From Corynebacterium auriscanis (lineage in GTDB: Bacteria; Actinomycetota; Actinomycetes; Mycobacteriales; Mycobacteriaceae), in assembly GCF_030408435.1 (NCBI RefSeq), contig NZ_CP047046.1:478572-542571 (forward strand): a DNA stretch of 64,000 nucleotides, given 5' to 3'. A program made the position numbers and the translations under genes. Under the pieces are notes generated by a model. The model was not told the DNA's origin. It searched no databases and was given only the letters and a program-made list of their open reading frames with translations. Positions 43,338 to 52,606 of this stretch are shown piece by piece. Numbering within the stretch: the stretch's first letter is position 1; every line of letters begins with the position of its first letter.

Positions 43338-44103
43338 CCAATCCAGCGACCTTGCGGTTGCGCACCAGCATGTTGTGGGCAACCTCTAAATCGGGGTAGT
43401 ACTTCTGCACCAACACCAAACGCAGAGGCCCAGGATGCGCGGGAGTACCGGTCCATTCGCTATCGTCGGCAAGTGCAAACGCGGCTTCCAAAGGAACAGT
43501 CCGGTCATACTTCGTAGCAATCTGCGTGATGGGGACCGTGCAGGTGGCCGTTTGATGCAACACCGCGGTCAACTCCGGGGAGCCAACGATCTGTTGGGCG
43601 AACGCGGGACCGGCTACGGCATCGACGATTCGCAGCGCGGCGTCGGCACTAGGCCGACCAGACCACGGCATGCGCACACCCCGAAAATCGGCGCCCAACC
43701 CAACTATATGGTGCACAAACCGGCCAGCGCGCGGCCGGGATGCCACAGCGAGGGACAGCAACCCGCCCTGTGAATGCGCCACCAAGTCGAACGTGGGCGA
43801 TTTGGTCTGATCGTGTAGCTCCTCCAACTGCTTTTCAATTTCTTCGATGGAACCGTTGAGGGCTCGCGTGCCATTGTCGCCGTAACTCACGCTAAAGACG
43901 CGCCGGGACCGCCCGTCGTAAGTGGAACGCAGATACGGGACCAAACGGTTGAAATTCCCGCGGCCCCCCACGGTGCCGTGCACGACCACCACCGGCCGAG
44001 GCTCCCGCTGGCTCAGCTGGTACGTCGGCGACTCTTCCCAATGCCCTAGATCCGGCAGGTAGGAGAAAATCGATCGGCGCGCTGCCTCCGTCACGAATCC
44101 CAC
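43288..44103 (-). CDS. alpha/beta hydrolase, lipase class 2-like
   Basis: 271 aa. PVVVVHGTVGGRGNFNRLVPYL (oxyanion region), nucleophile elbow VAHSQGGLLSLAV, and a C-terminal His candidate in LEVAHNMLV. No signal peptide. It is a paralogue of the adjacent gene (shared HGT-x-NxxLVxxLR, HSQGGLL, QQI-GSP) and overlaps its end by 13 nt. Substrate unknown; an ester or lipid is likely. Confidence 0.82.
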   Translation of the reverse strand: MGFVTEAARRSIFSYLPDLGHWEESPTYQLSQREPRPVVVVHGTVGGRGNFNRLVPYLRSTYDGRSRRVFSVSYGDNGTRALNGSIEEIEKQLEELHDQTKSPTFDLVAHSQGGLLSLAVASRPRAGRFVHHIVGLGADFRGVRMPWSGRPSADAALRIVDAVAGPAFAQQIVGSPELTAVLHQTATCTVPITQIATKYDRTVPLEAAFALADDSEWTGTPAHPGPLRLVLVQKYYPDLEVAHNMLVRNRKVAGLVKHALEHPPQRTAARQ

Positions 44104-45239
44104 TCCTCTTCTTGCCCCTCATCATCCCGTAGTGCCTGCACAAGCGTCTCGTGCACTAACTCTTGGACGGCGGGATTGCTGGGCAACTCTTCATGCCTAC
44201 ATTTACCGACGCCCACGTCCTGCACAAAAACATTCTTCACTAGGTCCGAGTCTTCCATGGACAAAAACGCATTCTCGTGCGGGACAACCGTCGAGTCATT
44301 GCGGGTGGCGTAATTGGTGTAGCGAATCATTGGGCGGGTATCGGGGCTGGCCGCGAGTGTTTCTAACACAGGGGAGCCGATGATTTGTTGCATACCGGCA
44401 GCGCCGAATACACGGCGAATGGTCGCAGCGGCCATGCGTTGCGTGGTCTCTGAGGTCAGGAGGTTCCCCAGCATTCCCAAAAGCGTGGTCCCTTGGTGGG
44501 GTGAGCCCAAACTGATGAGGTGGTGGACGTAATCCTCCCCGCCTAATTCGTTGATCCAATACCGAGCCAGCAACCCGCCTTGGGAATGCCCTACAATATC
44601 AACGGCCTCGGCGCCGGTAGCTGACAAGACCTGTTCGATGTATGCGCCGATATCTTGCGCTGAGGTGGGGATATCCTGCGTTCCATGCACTCCATAGTCG
44701 GGGCTAAACACCACAAAGCCATCGTTGCGCAGGCGAAGAACAAGGTTTTGCCACACGTTTTTAGAACTGATGGTGCCGTGAATGAGCACTACCGGGTAGG
44801 GCCGATCCAATGTGGGCCGGGCTTGCCAAAGGTCATCTGCGTAACCGTGGGAGACCTGGCGCGCGCCCAGTGGGGGATCGGGGATGGCACCACGTAGTTG
44901 TGGCATTGATGGGCGGGTGACACCCAGGTTGCCGGGAATGTCGTAGATGAAACGCCCCGTTGAAGCTACGCCGTTGGATAGACGAGTAAGCCACGTCCGC
45001 TCTGATTTGTCGAGCAGTGGGTCGTCGGATTCTGACAGGGCAGTGCCGTCGGCATTTTCACCTGCAGCCTGCTCAGCAGTGAGGTCATCGGGTGGTGTGC
45101 CGTCCAGTTCATTGGAATCGGCGAAAGAGTTGGAGCTACCCGTGGCGAATTCGGGATCCGCCCAATCAGGGGCTAGCGCGAATTCGTCATCGGATTCATC
45201 GTCATCTTCGATGGGGTAGGGGCGCGGCTTGGAGGTCAT
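44091..45239 (-). CDS. alpha/beta hydrolase, lipase class 2-like, with acidic N-terminal extension
   Basis: 382 aa. The first 80 residues are acidic and disordered (IEDDDESDDEF). The hydrolase domain has VVLIHGTISSKNVWQNLVLRL, IVGHSQGGLLARYWI, an HLISLGSPHQGTT segment and a late His in GKCRHEELP. This is the triacylglycerol lipase/EstA-type pattern. The N-terminus has no signal peptide. Its ATG overlaps the HIT stop (TAATG) and its end overlaps the next hydrolase, so HIT and the two lipases form one operon. Confidence 0.84.
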   Translation of the reverse strand: MTSKPRPYPIEDDDESDDEFALAPDWADPEFATGSSNSFADSNELDGTPPDDLTAEQAAGENADGTALSESDDPLLDKSERTWLTRLSNGVASTGRFIYDIPGNLGVTRPSMPQLRGAIPDPPLGARQVSHGYADDLWQARPTLDRPYPVVLIHGTISSKNVWQNLVLRLRNDGFVVFSPDYGVHGTQDIPTSAQDIGAYIEQVLSATGAEAVDIVGHSQGGLLARYWINELGGEDYVHHLISLGSPHQGTTLLGMLGNLLTSETTQRMAAATIRRVFGAAGMQQIIGSPVLETLAASPDTRPMIRYTNYATRNDSTVVPHENAFLSMEDSDLVKNVFVQDVGVGKCRHEELPSNPAVQELVHETLVQALRDDEGQEEEWDS

Positions 45240-45670
45240 TAGTCCTTGGGCTGTTCCTTGAGGTCAGTGGTGCCCAGAATCGCGCGGATCTTGTCGGCGG
45301 CAGCTTCCATCTTGGCCGGGTCGGTCTCATCCATTTTCATCACGTTCGCCAGTGAGTAGCCGGACATGTCGGCAGCGGGGAAAACGTGGATGTGAGCGTG
45401 GGGAACCTCAAAACCGGCAATGAGGTATCCAGCGCGTGGAGACTTGAAAGCCTCGATAATCGCCTGGCCTACTTTTTGCGCAACCTCATTGCAGTGTGCC
45501 CACAGGGCAGGATCCATATCGGTCCACCGATCGACTTCTTCAACTGGGACCACGAGGGTATGTCCGTATGCGACGGGCTCGATGGTGAGGAAGGCCACAA
45601 CCTTGTCGTCACGGTAAACAAAACGACCGGGTAGTTCTCTATTGATGATCTTTGTGAATACGCTCGTCAT
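45239..45670 (-). CDS. HIT-family nucleotide-binding hydrolase
   Basis: 143 aa from ATG 45670. Histidine-triad motif PHAHIHVFP (H-x-H-x-H), with the upstream GHTLVVPVEEVDRW typical of HINT/Fhit-like proteins. It hydrolyses purine nucleoside phosphoramidates or related nucleotides. It lies divergent from purD with 54 nt between starts, consistent with a nucleotide-related role. The longer frame to 46468 is antisense to purD and is not real. Confidence 0.92.
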   Translation of the reverse strand: MTSVFTKIINRELPGRFVYRDDKVVAFLTIEPVAYGHTLVVPVEEVDRWTDMDPALWAHCNEVAQKVGQAIIEAFKSPRAGYLIAGFEVPHAHIHVFPAADMSGYSLANVMKMDETDPAKMEAAADKIRAILGTTDLKEQPKD

Positions 45671-45711
45671 GGTTCTCGATGGTAGCGCCGGACCGTCAAA
45701 CATGTGGTGGG

Positions 45712-45717
45712 TAAAGT
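45712..45717 (+). promoter_or_regulatory. purD -10 element (leaderless)
   Basis: TAAAGT ends 7 nt before the purD ATG, so transcription should begin at the start codon. No matching -35 is obvious. Confidence 0.45.
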
Positions 45718-45724
45718 ATTCACT

Positions 45725-46984
45725 ATGCGCATTCTTGTGATCGGAAACGGTGCCCGCGAGCACGCCTTGGCTTATTCCTTGTCCCAGGACCCATCGGTGG
45801 ATGAAGTCCACGTCAGCCCCGGCAACGCGGGTATGGCTGCTGTTGCTACTCTCCACCCCTCTGGTGATGCAGTTGAACTCGCCAGGGACATTCAGGCAGA
45901 CCTCGTTGTCATCGGGCCGGAAATCCCATTGGTCGCCGGTGTTGCAGACGAATTGCGTGCGGCCGGTTTCGCCGTGTTTGGTCCGTCCAAGCAAGCTGCT
46001 CAAATCGAAGGCTCCAAGGCTTTCGCGAAGGATGTCATGGCGCGCGCCGGGGTTGCCACGGCGCAGGCCCAGTCGGTGCCGGTCGGCGCTTCGGATGCTG
46101 ATATCGACGCCGCTTTGCACAACTTCGGCCCCATGTACGTGGTGAAAGATGATGGCCTCGCCGGTGGAAAGGGGGTGGTTGTTACTGATGACCGCGCTGC
46201 GGCTCTGGCTCACATTAAGGCTGTTCATGAGGGTGGAAATCCGGTCTTGTTGGAAACCTTCTTGGACGGCCCGGAGGTATCCCTGTTCTGCCTCGTCGAC
46301 GGGGAAACCGTCGTTCCGCTGCTGCCCGCCCAAGACCACAAGCGTGTGGGGGAAAACGATGAGGGCCCCAACACCGGTGGCATGGGAGCGTACACTCCGC
46401 TGCCGTGGTTGCCCGAAGATGGTGTACAGCGCATCGTCGATGAGGTGTGCCGTCCAGTAGCCAAGCAAATGGTGGAGGATGGGGTTCCTTTCAACGGCTT
46501 GTTGTATGCCGGGTTGGCGTGGGGCAACAATGGCCCATCGGTAGTGGAATTCAATTGCCGTTTCGGTGACCCGGAAACCCAGGCGGTGCTGGAGCTGCTC
46601 AAGACTCCGCTCGGCGGGGTGCTGGACGCGGTAGCACGTGGTGAGCTGGAATCACTCCCCGCGCTGGAGTGGAAGGAAGGCTACGCTCTGACGGTCGTAC
46701 TGGCTGCAGAAGGGTACCCGGAAGCACCAAAGACGGGCGAGGTTATTTTGGGGGCTGATGCCGGGAGCGAATCCAAGGGGATCCGGGCCGCTGGTGTGGC
46801 GGAAAAGGATGGGAACTTGGTTTCGGCAGGTGGTCGCGTGATCAATGTCATCGGCTCGGGCGCCACGCTCGAAGAAGCCCGCGACCAGGCCTACCGCGTG
46901 ATGGATAGCGTGACCCTGCCAGGTGGGCACTTCCGCAGGGACATCGCCCTCCCCGCGGTCGAGGGGCGCATTTCGGTCCAATAG
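45725..46984 (+). CDS. purD: phosphoribosylamine-glycine ligase
   Basis: Second step of purine synthesis: makes GAR from phosphoribosylamine, glycine and ATP. 419 aa from ATG 45725 ([16 protein letters not shown]). ATP-grasp features are [38 protein letters not shown] and [10 protein letters not shown]. The start at 45704 lacks support. It is the first of the purine genes scattered through 45.7-63.2 kb. Confidence 0.95.
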   Translation: MRILVIGNGAREHALAYSLSQDPSVDEVHVSPGNAGMAAVATLHPSGDAVELARDIQADLVVIGPEIPLVAGVADELRAAGFAVFGPSKQAAQIEGSKAFAKDVMARAGVATAQAQSVPVGASDADIDAALHNFGPMYVVKDDGLAGGKGVVVTDDRAAALAHIKAVHEGGNPVLLETFLDGPEVSLFCLVDGETVVPLLPAQDHKRVGENDEGPNTGGMGAYTPLPWLPEDGVQRIVDEVCRPVAKQMVEDGVPFNGLLYAGLAWGNNGPSVVEFNCRFGDPETQAVLELLKTPLGGVLDAVARGELESLPALEWKEGYALTVVLAAEGYPEAPKTGEVILGADAGSESKGIRAAGVAEKDGNLVSAGGRVINVIGSGATLEEARDQAYRVMDSVTLPGGHFRRDIALPAVEGRISVQ

Positions 46985-47096
46985 CACCTTTCTTTGCACG
47001 CCTGGCAGGATTTTGTGGGGATGGAGCGTTGACCAGCCTGTGATCATGCGTTGTAGGGATTTCCCTTCTGCGCTGCGGTCTCGTTAAATTGCCCAT

Positions 47097-48047
47097 ATGC
47101 CTGAAGGTCATGTGATTCACCGGCTCGCGCGGCACCTCAACCAAAACTTTGGGGGCCAGGTTATGAGGGTCAGTTCTCCCCAGGGGCGTTTCGCCGTCGA
47201 GGCGGCTCTGATCGATGGGACTCAGCTATGCAAAGCACGTGCGTGGGGGAAGCACTTGTTTTTGGAATTTGGTTCCCAACGTATCGTGCACATCCATTTA
47301 GGTTTGATTGGATCGTTTCGGATCGAGCCTTACCAATCGGATACGCCGTGGGGACAAGTTCGTTTGCATTTGCACCGGGCGATAGATGACGGGGGAGCGG
47401 ATGCCTACCCGCTGAGCAACACAGATAGGCCGGCCGGCTCGGCGAAAACGCAAAGCACAGGCACCGCAGGTGGCGCAGCCACGCTTGATAACGCGGCCCA
47501 GTCAGACAATCAGGCCGTAGCTGCTAATCTACGGGGCCCGCAGTGGTGCCGGTTGATTACCGAGGCCGAGATGGACATAGAGATCGGCAAGTTAGGGGCG
47601 GATCCCCTGCGGCCCACCGATCCTGTGAACCTTGAACTAAAAGAAGAAGTATTTCGGCGGTTGACGCGCAGTCGCCGATCGATTTCAAGTTTGTTAATGG
47701 ACCAGAAGTTCTTTGCCGGGGTAGGCAATATCTACCGCGCCGAAGTGCTCTTTCGTTTAGGGATCAATCCCGAGACGCGGGGCGACGTGGCGTCGGAAAG
47801 AAAAGAAGAAATCTGGGAAGACCTGGTGGAGCTCATGGCCTACGGTGAGCAGCACGGACGCATCGACACAGTGAGGCAAGAGCATAGCCCTGAGGCGATG
47901 GAAAGAGCGCCGCGGGTAGATGACCACGGAGGAGAGGTGTACGTGTACCGCCGGGCTGGGCAACCGTGCTTGGTGTGTGGGGATGGCGTGCAACATGCGG
48001 TGGTGGAAGGGCGGAATCTCTTCTGGTGTCCCACGTGCCAGCTATGA
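47097..48047 (+). CDS. nei: formamidopyrimidine/endonuclease VIII-family DNA glycosylase
   Basis: 316 aa. Removes oxidised bases with AP-lyase activity. It starts MPEGHVIHRLARHLN: Pro2 is the catalytic nucleophile and Glu3 its partner. WGKHLF holds the conserved Lys, QKFFAGVGNIYRAEVLF is the helix-two-turn-helix, and CLVCGDGV...FWCPTC is the zinc finger. It resembles mycobacterial Nei1 (MPEGHTLHRLAR). An insertion at about residues 96-150 (Ala/Gly/Ser-rich, TQSTGTAGGAATLDN) is unusual for the family. Confidence 0.9.
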   Translation: MPEGHVIHRLARHLNQNFGGQVMRVSSPQGRFAVEAALIDGTQLCKARAWGKHLFLEFGSQRIVHIHLGLIGSFRIEPYQSDTPWGQVRLHLHRAIDDGGADAYPLSNTDRPAGSAKTQSTGTAGGAATLDNAAQSDNQAVAANLRGPQWCRLITEAEMDIEIGKLGADPLRPTDPVNLELKEEVFRRLTRSRRSISSLLMDQKFFAGVGNIYRAEVLFRLGINPETRGDVASERKEEIWEDLVELMAYGEQHGRIDTVRQEHSPEAMERAPRVDDHGGEVYVYRRAGQPCLVCGDGVQHAVVEGRNLFWCPTCQL

Positions 48048-48188
48048 GGCACGGTAGGAGGTCCCGTGACTGCTGTAAGAGCAGGAGGCATTCTTTTCTG
48101 GTGCTCCGATTACCCGCGATAGAGGCGCGGTAAAAACGGGTAAAAGCGGTGGTGGGGGAGGGGTAGCAGGTGCGAGGCGGACTTGTGG

Positions 48189-48194
48189 GATAAT
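48189..48194 (+). promoter_or_regulatory. purB -10 element (leaderless)
   Basis: GATAAT is followed by 7 nt and the purB GTG, the same geometry as at purD. It lies in the 154-nt nei-purB spacer. Confidence 0.5.
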
Positions 48195-48201
48195 AACGGA
48201 C

Positions 48202-49632
48202 GTGCCTGCGAAAAAGAAGATTTCAAACGTCCTTGCCAACCGATACGCATCCCCTGAGATGACCGCGATTTGGTCACCGGAGGACAAGATCGTCATGGAG
48301 CGCCAATTGTGGATCGCCGTGATGAAGGCCCAGCAGGAGCTGGGTGTGGAGGTTCCAGCCGAAGCGATCCAGAGCTACGAGAAGGTCATCGACAACGTTG
48401 ATCTGGAATCGATCGCGGAACGGGAGAAGGTCACCCGCCACGATGTCAAAGCTCGAATCGAAGAGTTCAACGTCCTGGCCGGCAATGAGCACATCCATAA
48501 GGGAATGACATCCCGCGACCTGACCGAAAACGTCGAGCAACTGCAGATCTACCGCTCCCTGGAGATTGCTCGGAACAAGGCCGTGGCCGTGCTGGCGCGC
48601 ATCGGCAAACGAGCGGGCGAGTACGAATCCCTCGTAATGGCGGGGCGTTCCCACAATGTGGCCGCGCAGGCGACAACGTTAGGAAAGCGCTTTGCCTCCG
48701 CCGCAGACGAACTGCTCATCGGTCTGGAGCGGATCCAAGATCTGCTGAATCGCTATCCACTGCGCGGTATTAAGGGGCCAATGGGCACCAGCCAAGACAT
48801 GTTGGACTTGCTCGGTGGGCAGGAGGACAAGCTGGCGAGCCTCGAATGGAAGATTGCCGACGAGCTAGGATTCCGTCGCGTGTTCGACTCGGTGGGGCAG
48901 GTTTACCCGCGCAGCCTGGATATGGATGCGTTGTCCGCACTGGTAGAACTCGGCGCGGCGATGAGCTCCCTGTCGATGACGATCCGTTTGATGGCGGGTA
49001 ACGAGACCGTGACGGAGGGGTTCAAGGAAGGCCAGGTTGGTTCTTCCGCGATGCCACATAAGATGAACGCCCGTTCGTGCGAGCGAGTTGGCGGCATGCA
49101 GGTGCTGCTGCGCGGTTACTTGACGATGGCCGCTGACCTAGCGGGTGCGCAGTGGAACGAAGGTGATGTGTTCTGTTCCGTAGTTCGTCGCGTGGCGCTA
49201 CCGGATGCATTCTTTACGTTCGATGGCATGTGCGAGACGTTCCTGACCGTGTTGGACGAATTCGGTGCGTTCCCCGCGATGATCGAGCGCGAACTGGACC
49301 GCTACCTGCCATTCTTGGCAACAACGAGGATTCTGATGGCTGCTGTGCGCGCCGGGGTGGGGCGCGAAACTGCGCACGAGGTTATCAAGGAGCACGCGGT
49401 TGGCGTGGCTTTGAACATGCGCGAAAATGGTGGCGAGCAGGATCTGATCCAGCGCCTAGCCGCCGATGAGCGCTTGCCCCTAACCGAAGAGGATCTAAAC
49501 GAAGCGCTGGCCGACCGGCACGCATTCATCGGTGCGGCGGAGAGCCAAACGCAGCGTGTCCTGCGCCGGGTTACTGAGATTACGAAACGCTACCCGCTGG
49601 CGGCGGCGTACACACCAGGGGAGATTTTGTAA
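48202..49632 (+). CDS. purB: adenylosuccinate lyase
   Basis: Fumarate-releasing lyase acting twice in purine synthesis (SAICAR to AICAR, adenylosuccinate to AMP). 476 aa from GTG 48202. Signature GSSAMPHKMNA, plus MTSRDLTENVEQLQ and AGRSHNVAAQATTLGKR with catalytic-region residues. Likely leaderless (see -10 at 48189). Convergent with the oligopeptide ABC operon across two hairpins. Confidence 0.94.
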   Translation: MPAKKKISNVLANRYASPEMTAIWSPEDKIVMERQLWIAVMKAQQELGVEVPAEAIQSYEKVIDNVDLESIAEREKVTRHDVKARIEEFNVLAGNEHIHKGMTSRDLTENVEQLQIYRSLEIARNKAVAVLARIGKRAGEYESLVMAGRSHNVAAQATTLGKRFASAADELLIGLERIQDLLNRYPLRGIKGPMGTSQDMLDLLGGQEDKLASLEWKIADELGFRRVFDSVGQVYPRSLDMDALSALVELGAAMSSLSMTIRLMAGNETVTEGFKEGQVGSSAMPHKMNARSCERVGGMQVLLRGYLTMAADLAGAQWNEGDVFCSVVRRVALPDAFFTFDGMCETFLTVLDEFGAFPAMIERELDRYLPFLATTRILMAAVRAGVGRETAHEVIKEHAVGVALNMRENGGEQDLIQRLAADERLPLTEEDLNEALADRHAFIGAAESQTQRVLRRVTEITKRYPLAAAYTPGEIL

Positions 49633-49692
49633 CCCCCAGGTCGCTCCGGGTAGGCCCAGTGTCGGTCTAGGCAACCGAGCACTCGGGGAACC

Positions 49693-49741
49693 GGGTGCCC
49701 GGGCACCCCCGGGTGGTCAGCCTTAGGGCGTTAGCCCTAAG
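49693..49741. terminator. paired hairpins between purB and the peptide ABC operon
   Basis: Two elements: the perfect palindrome GGGTGCCCGGGCACCC (49693-49708) and the 8-bp stem CTTAGGGC/GCCCTAAG with loop GTTA (49722-49741). They lie between convergent genes and probably end transcription from both sides, although T-runs are absent. Confidence 0.6.
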
Positions 49742-49763
49742 TCGCGGGCAATCCCCAGCAACC

Positions 49764-51617
49764 CTAGCTCTGGTGCAGCGGGATCGACCCGCCCGGAATC
49801 GAATCCAACAGCCGCTGGGTGTATTCCTCGCGCGGATTCATGAACAGATCATCGGTCTGTCCACGCTCCACGATTTCGCCTGAACGCATCACCAGCGTCT
49901 CATCCGCGATCTGCTTCACCACCGCCAAGTCGTGGGTGATGAAGAGGTAAGTCAGGTCCATCTGGTGCTGCAGGTCGTTGAGCAGCTCCAGCACTTGTGA
50001 CTGCACCAGCACGTCCAGTGCGGACACCGCTTCATCGAGGATCAACGCTTCCGGGCGCAAAGCTAGCGCACGGGCAATCGCCACGCGCTGCCTCTGTCCA
50101 CCGGACAGCTCTCCGGGGTAACGGTGCATCATTGATTGAGGCATCGCAACCATATCCAGCAGCTCGCGCACCCGCTGCTCGTGTTCCTTCTTGTTCCCGA
50201 TTTTGTGGATCCGCAGTGGCTCGCTGATCGTAGAGAAAACCGAATACATCGGATCAATCGAACCGTAGGGGTTCTGGAAAACGGGCTGCACGTGGCGCCG
50301 AAACTTTAATTCCTGCTTGCGATCCAGGTTCGTGACGTCTTCGCCATCGAATGTGATCGTGCCACTAGTGGGCTGCAACAGCCCCAGAACCATCTGTGCC
50401 ACGGTTGACTTACCAGAACCGGATTCGCCCACCAGAGCCAATGTCCGCCCACGGTCGAGGTAGAAACTGATGTCCTGCGCCGCCACGAAGTCCTTCTTTT
50501 TCCACGGTTTTTCACCGCGTACTTGGTAGATCTTCGTGAGGTTCTTTGCCTCAATCAAGGGCTTATTAGTCGACGCCCCGCTGGTGCCACCTTCCTTGCC
50601 CTCTGCACTACCGACTGGCGTGGCCTTGGCGGGCGCGGGGGAGGCCTTGGACCGCTTCGTATCTTCGGAACGCGCACCCTCGCCTGCACGTTGAGGATCG
50701 TTTTTGGCCGCGCTCTGTGCAGTCACCTCGGACCTCCGCGCCGACAAGCTCGGTGCGGCGGACACCAACTTTTTGGTGTAGGGATGATGCGGGTCTTGCA
50801 GAATCTCCAGTGCAGGGCCCGATTCCACGATACGCCCCTGGCTCATCACCACAATGCGTTGAGCTCGCTCCGCAGCCAACCCCAAGTCATGGGTAATGAG
50901 CATCACCGCGGTGCCCAGTTGCGCGGTCAAGTTGTCTAGGTGATCCAGGATCTGCTGCTGCACAGTAACGTCCAGCGCAGAAGTGGGTTCATCGGCGATG
51001 AGCAGCGTCGGGCGGGCGGCTAAACCGGCGGCGATCAACGCACGCTGGCGCATACCACCGGAAAACTGGTGGGGGTACTCGTCTACGCGCCGGGATGATT
51101 CCTTCATACCGGCCTCATCCAACAAATCAATAGCACGCTGGTGGGCTTCGGAACCGGTGGCGATGTTGTTGTATTTCAGGCCTTCCTTGATGTGGTGGCC
51201 AATGGTCCATACCGGGTTCAGGTTGCTCATCGGATCTTGCGGGATCAACCCCACAGTGTTGCCCCGAATTGCGGTGAACTGCTTTTCAGAGAAATGAGTG
51301 ATGTCCTGGCCCGCTAGTTCGACGGTTCCACCCGTCACACGCCCACCACCGGGGATAAGCCCCAGCACCGCATGCGCAGTTGTGGATTTACCCGAGCCTG
51401 ATTCTCCCACGATTGCCACGGTTTCACCCGGGTAAATCTCCAAGTTAACGTCGAAAACCGTGGGCAGCGGATTCTTCTTCGTGCCAAAGGCGATATCCAC
51501 CCCGCGCATGGACAGGACGGGCGAGGGGTTGCTGTTGGCGTCGGACTTATTACCGACGCCCACACGGCTGGCGGTCGAGCTATCAGTAGGGGCCGAGGAG
51601 TCAGCAGGTGAGGTCAT
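49764..51617 (-). CDS. oligopeptide/dipeptide ABC transporter, fused ATP-binding protein (DppDF/OppDF)
   Basis: 617 aa, two full ATPase domains in one chain. Domain 1: Walker A VGESGSGKSTTAHAV, signature FSGGMRQRALIAAGLAA, Walker B LLIADEPTSALDV. Domain 2: VGESGSGKSTVAQMV, LSGGQRQRVAIARALAL, LILDEAVSALDV. The linker (about residues 300-355) is Ala/Lys/Glu-rich. In many bacteria these are separate genes. Second-domain Walker B reads DEA rather than DEP, which is common in OppF-like halves. It starts within 4 nt of the end of the permease gene. Confidence 0.93.
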   Translation of the reverse strand: MTSPADSSAPTDSSTASRVGVGNKSDANSNPSPVLSMRGVDIAFGTKKNPLPTVFDVNLEIYPGETVAIVGESGSGKSTTAHAVLGLIPGGGRVTGGTVELAGQDITHFSEKQFTAIRGNTVGLIPQDPMSNLNPVWTIGHHIKEGLKYNNIATGSEAHQRAIDLLDEAGMKESSRRVDEYPHQFSGGMRQRALIAAGLAARPTLLIADEPTSALDVTVQQQILDHLDNLTAQLGTAVMLITHDLGLAAERAQRIVVMSQGRIVESGPALEILQDPHHPYTKKLVSAAPSLSARRSEVTAQSAAKNDPQRAGEGARSEDTKRSKASPAPAKATPVGSAEGKEGGTSGASTNKPLIEAKNLTKIYQVRGEKPWKKKDFVAAQDISFYLDRGRTLALVGESGSGKSTVAQMVLGLLQPTSGTITFDGEDVTNLDRKQELKFRRHVQPVFQNPYGSIDPMYSVFSTISEPLRIHKIGNKKEHEQRVRELLDMVAMPQSMMHRYPGELSGGQRQRVAIARALALRPEALILDEAVSALDVLVQSQVLELLNDLQHQMDLTYLFITHDLAVVKQIADETLVMRSGEIVERGQTDDLFMNPREEYTQRLLDSIPGGSIPLHQS

Positions 51618-52606
51618 CGGGTGCGCTCCTTAGGGTCGAGGGCGTCCTTCAAGGTATCGCCCAACAGGATGAATCCCAGCACAGTCATTGCCAAGGCAGT
51701 AGCCGGGTAGAACAGGTTGGAAGGGGCCACGCGCAGTGTGGACTGTGCAGTGGAGATGTCATTGCCCCAGGAAACCACGGTTGGAGGAAGCCCAATGCCC
51801 AGGTAGGACAAGGTGGCCTCGGCAACGATGTAGATGCCCAAGGACGTGGTGGACATGACGATGATCGAAGCCAAGCAGTTCGGCAAGATGTGACGGAATA
51901 GGATGCCGGACTTGGAAAGCCCCAGCGCGCGAGAGGCGGAAACATAGTCGTTGTTCTTCGTGGACAAGACAGCGGAGCGAACCACGCGCGCCATCTGTGG
52001 CCAGCCAAAGATTGACAAAACGAATACGACCGTGAGTGTATTGCGCACACTAAACATCTGCATCAACACAATGCCGGCCAGCAGCAGCGGGATGGCGAAC
52101 ATGATGTCCGTCAGCCGGGAGAGAATGGCGTCGACCCATCCGCCCACGTAACCGGCGACGGACCCCACGATCACGCCGATGATGGTGACAAAGATGGTGG
52201 TCAACAGACCCGTGACCACGGATGCCCGCGCCCCGTAAATGGTTCGAGCGTACACATCGTAGCCCTGCAGCGTGAAGCCGAAGGGATGCCCGCTGCGGCT
52301 CGGGGCCAAAGAATCGTTGAGGTCTGCCGCACGGGGGTCCGTGCTGGAAAACAGGCCAGGGAACAAGGCAACTAAGAGGGTCAACACAATGATCACGGAT
52401 GCGACCCAGAACAGTGGGCGCCGGCGTAGCTGCTTCCATGCGCTGCCCCACATACCCGTAGGGGCGCTATCGGGCAGCAACTGGTCGCGGGTGAGGACGT
52501 CCTCGGTTTCAGTTTCGGCTACCCAGCGTTCCTGACGGCTGACGACCGGGCCGATCCCGCGGTGTGCCATAGCGAAATTGGAATTGTTGTTAGTGGAATT
52601 AGGCAT
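51614..52606 (-). CDS. oligopeptide ABC transporter permease (DppC/OppC family)
   Basis: 330 aa with six helices. The N-terminal OppC_N segment (WKQLRRRPLFWVASVIIVL), PFGFTLQGYDVYARTIYGARASV, and the EAA loop YVSASRALGLSKSGILFRHILPN are diagnostic. The start overlaps the DppB-like gene by 8 nt. It works as a heterodimer with DppB. Confidence 0.93.
   Translation of the reverse strand: MPNSTNNNSNFAMAHRGIGPVVSRQERWVAETETEDVLTRDQLLPDSAPTGMWGSAWKQLRRRPLFWVASVIIVLTLLVALFPGLFSSTDPRAADLNDSLAPSRSGHPFGFTLQGYDVYARTIYGARASVVTGLLTTIFVTIIGVIVGSVAGYVGGWVDAILSRLTDIMFAIPLLLAGIVLMQMFSVRNTLTVVFVLSIFGWPQMARVVRSAVLSTKNNDYVSASRALGLSKSGILFRHILPNCLASIIVMSTTSLGIYIVAEATLSYLGIGLPPTVVSWGNDISTAQSTLRVAPSNLFYPATALAMTVLGFILLGDTLKDALDPKERTR

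Noticed and set aside
45671..46468. Long upstream extension of the HIT protein frame
   Set aside because: It is the antisense of purD; the HIT fold begins at ATG 45670.
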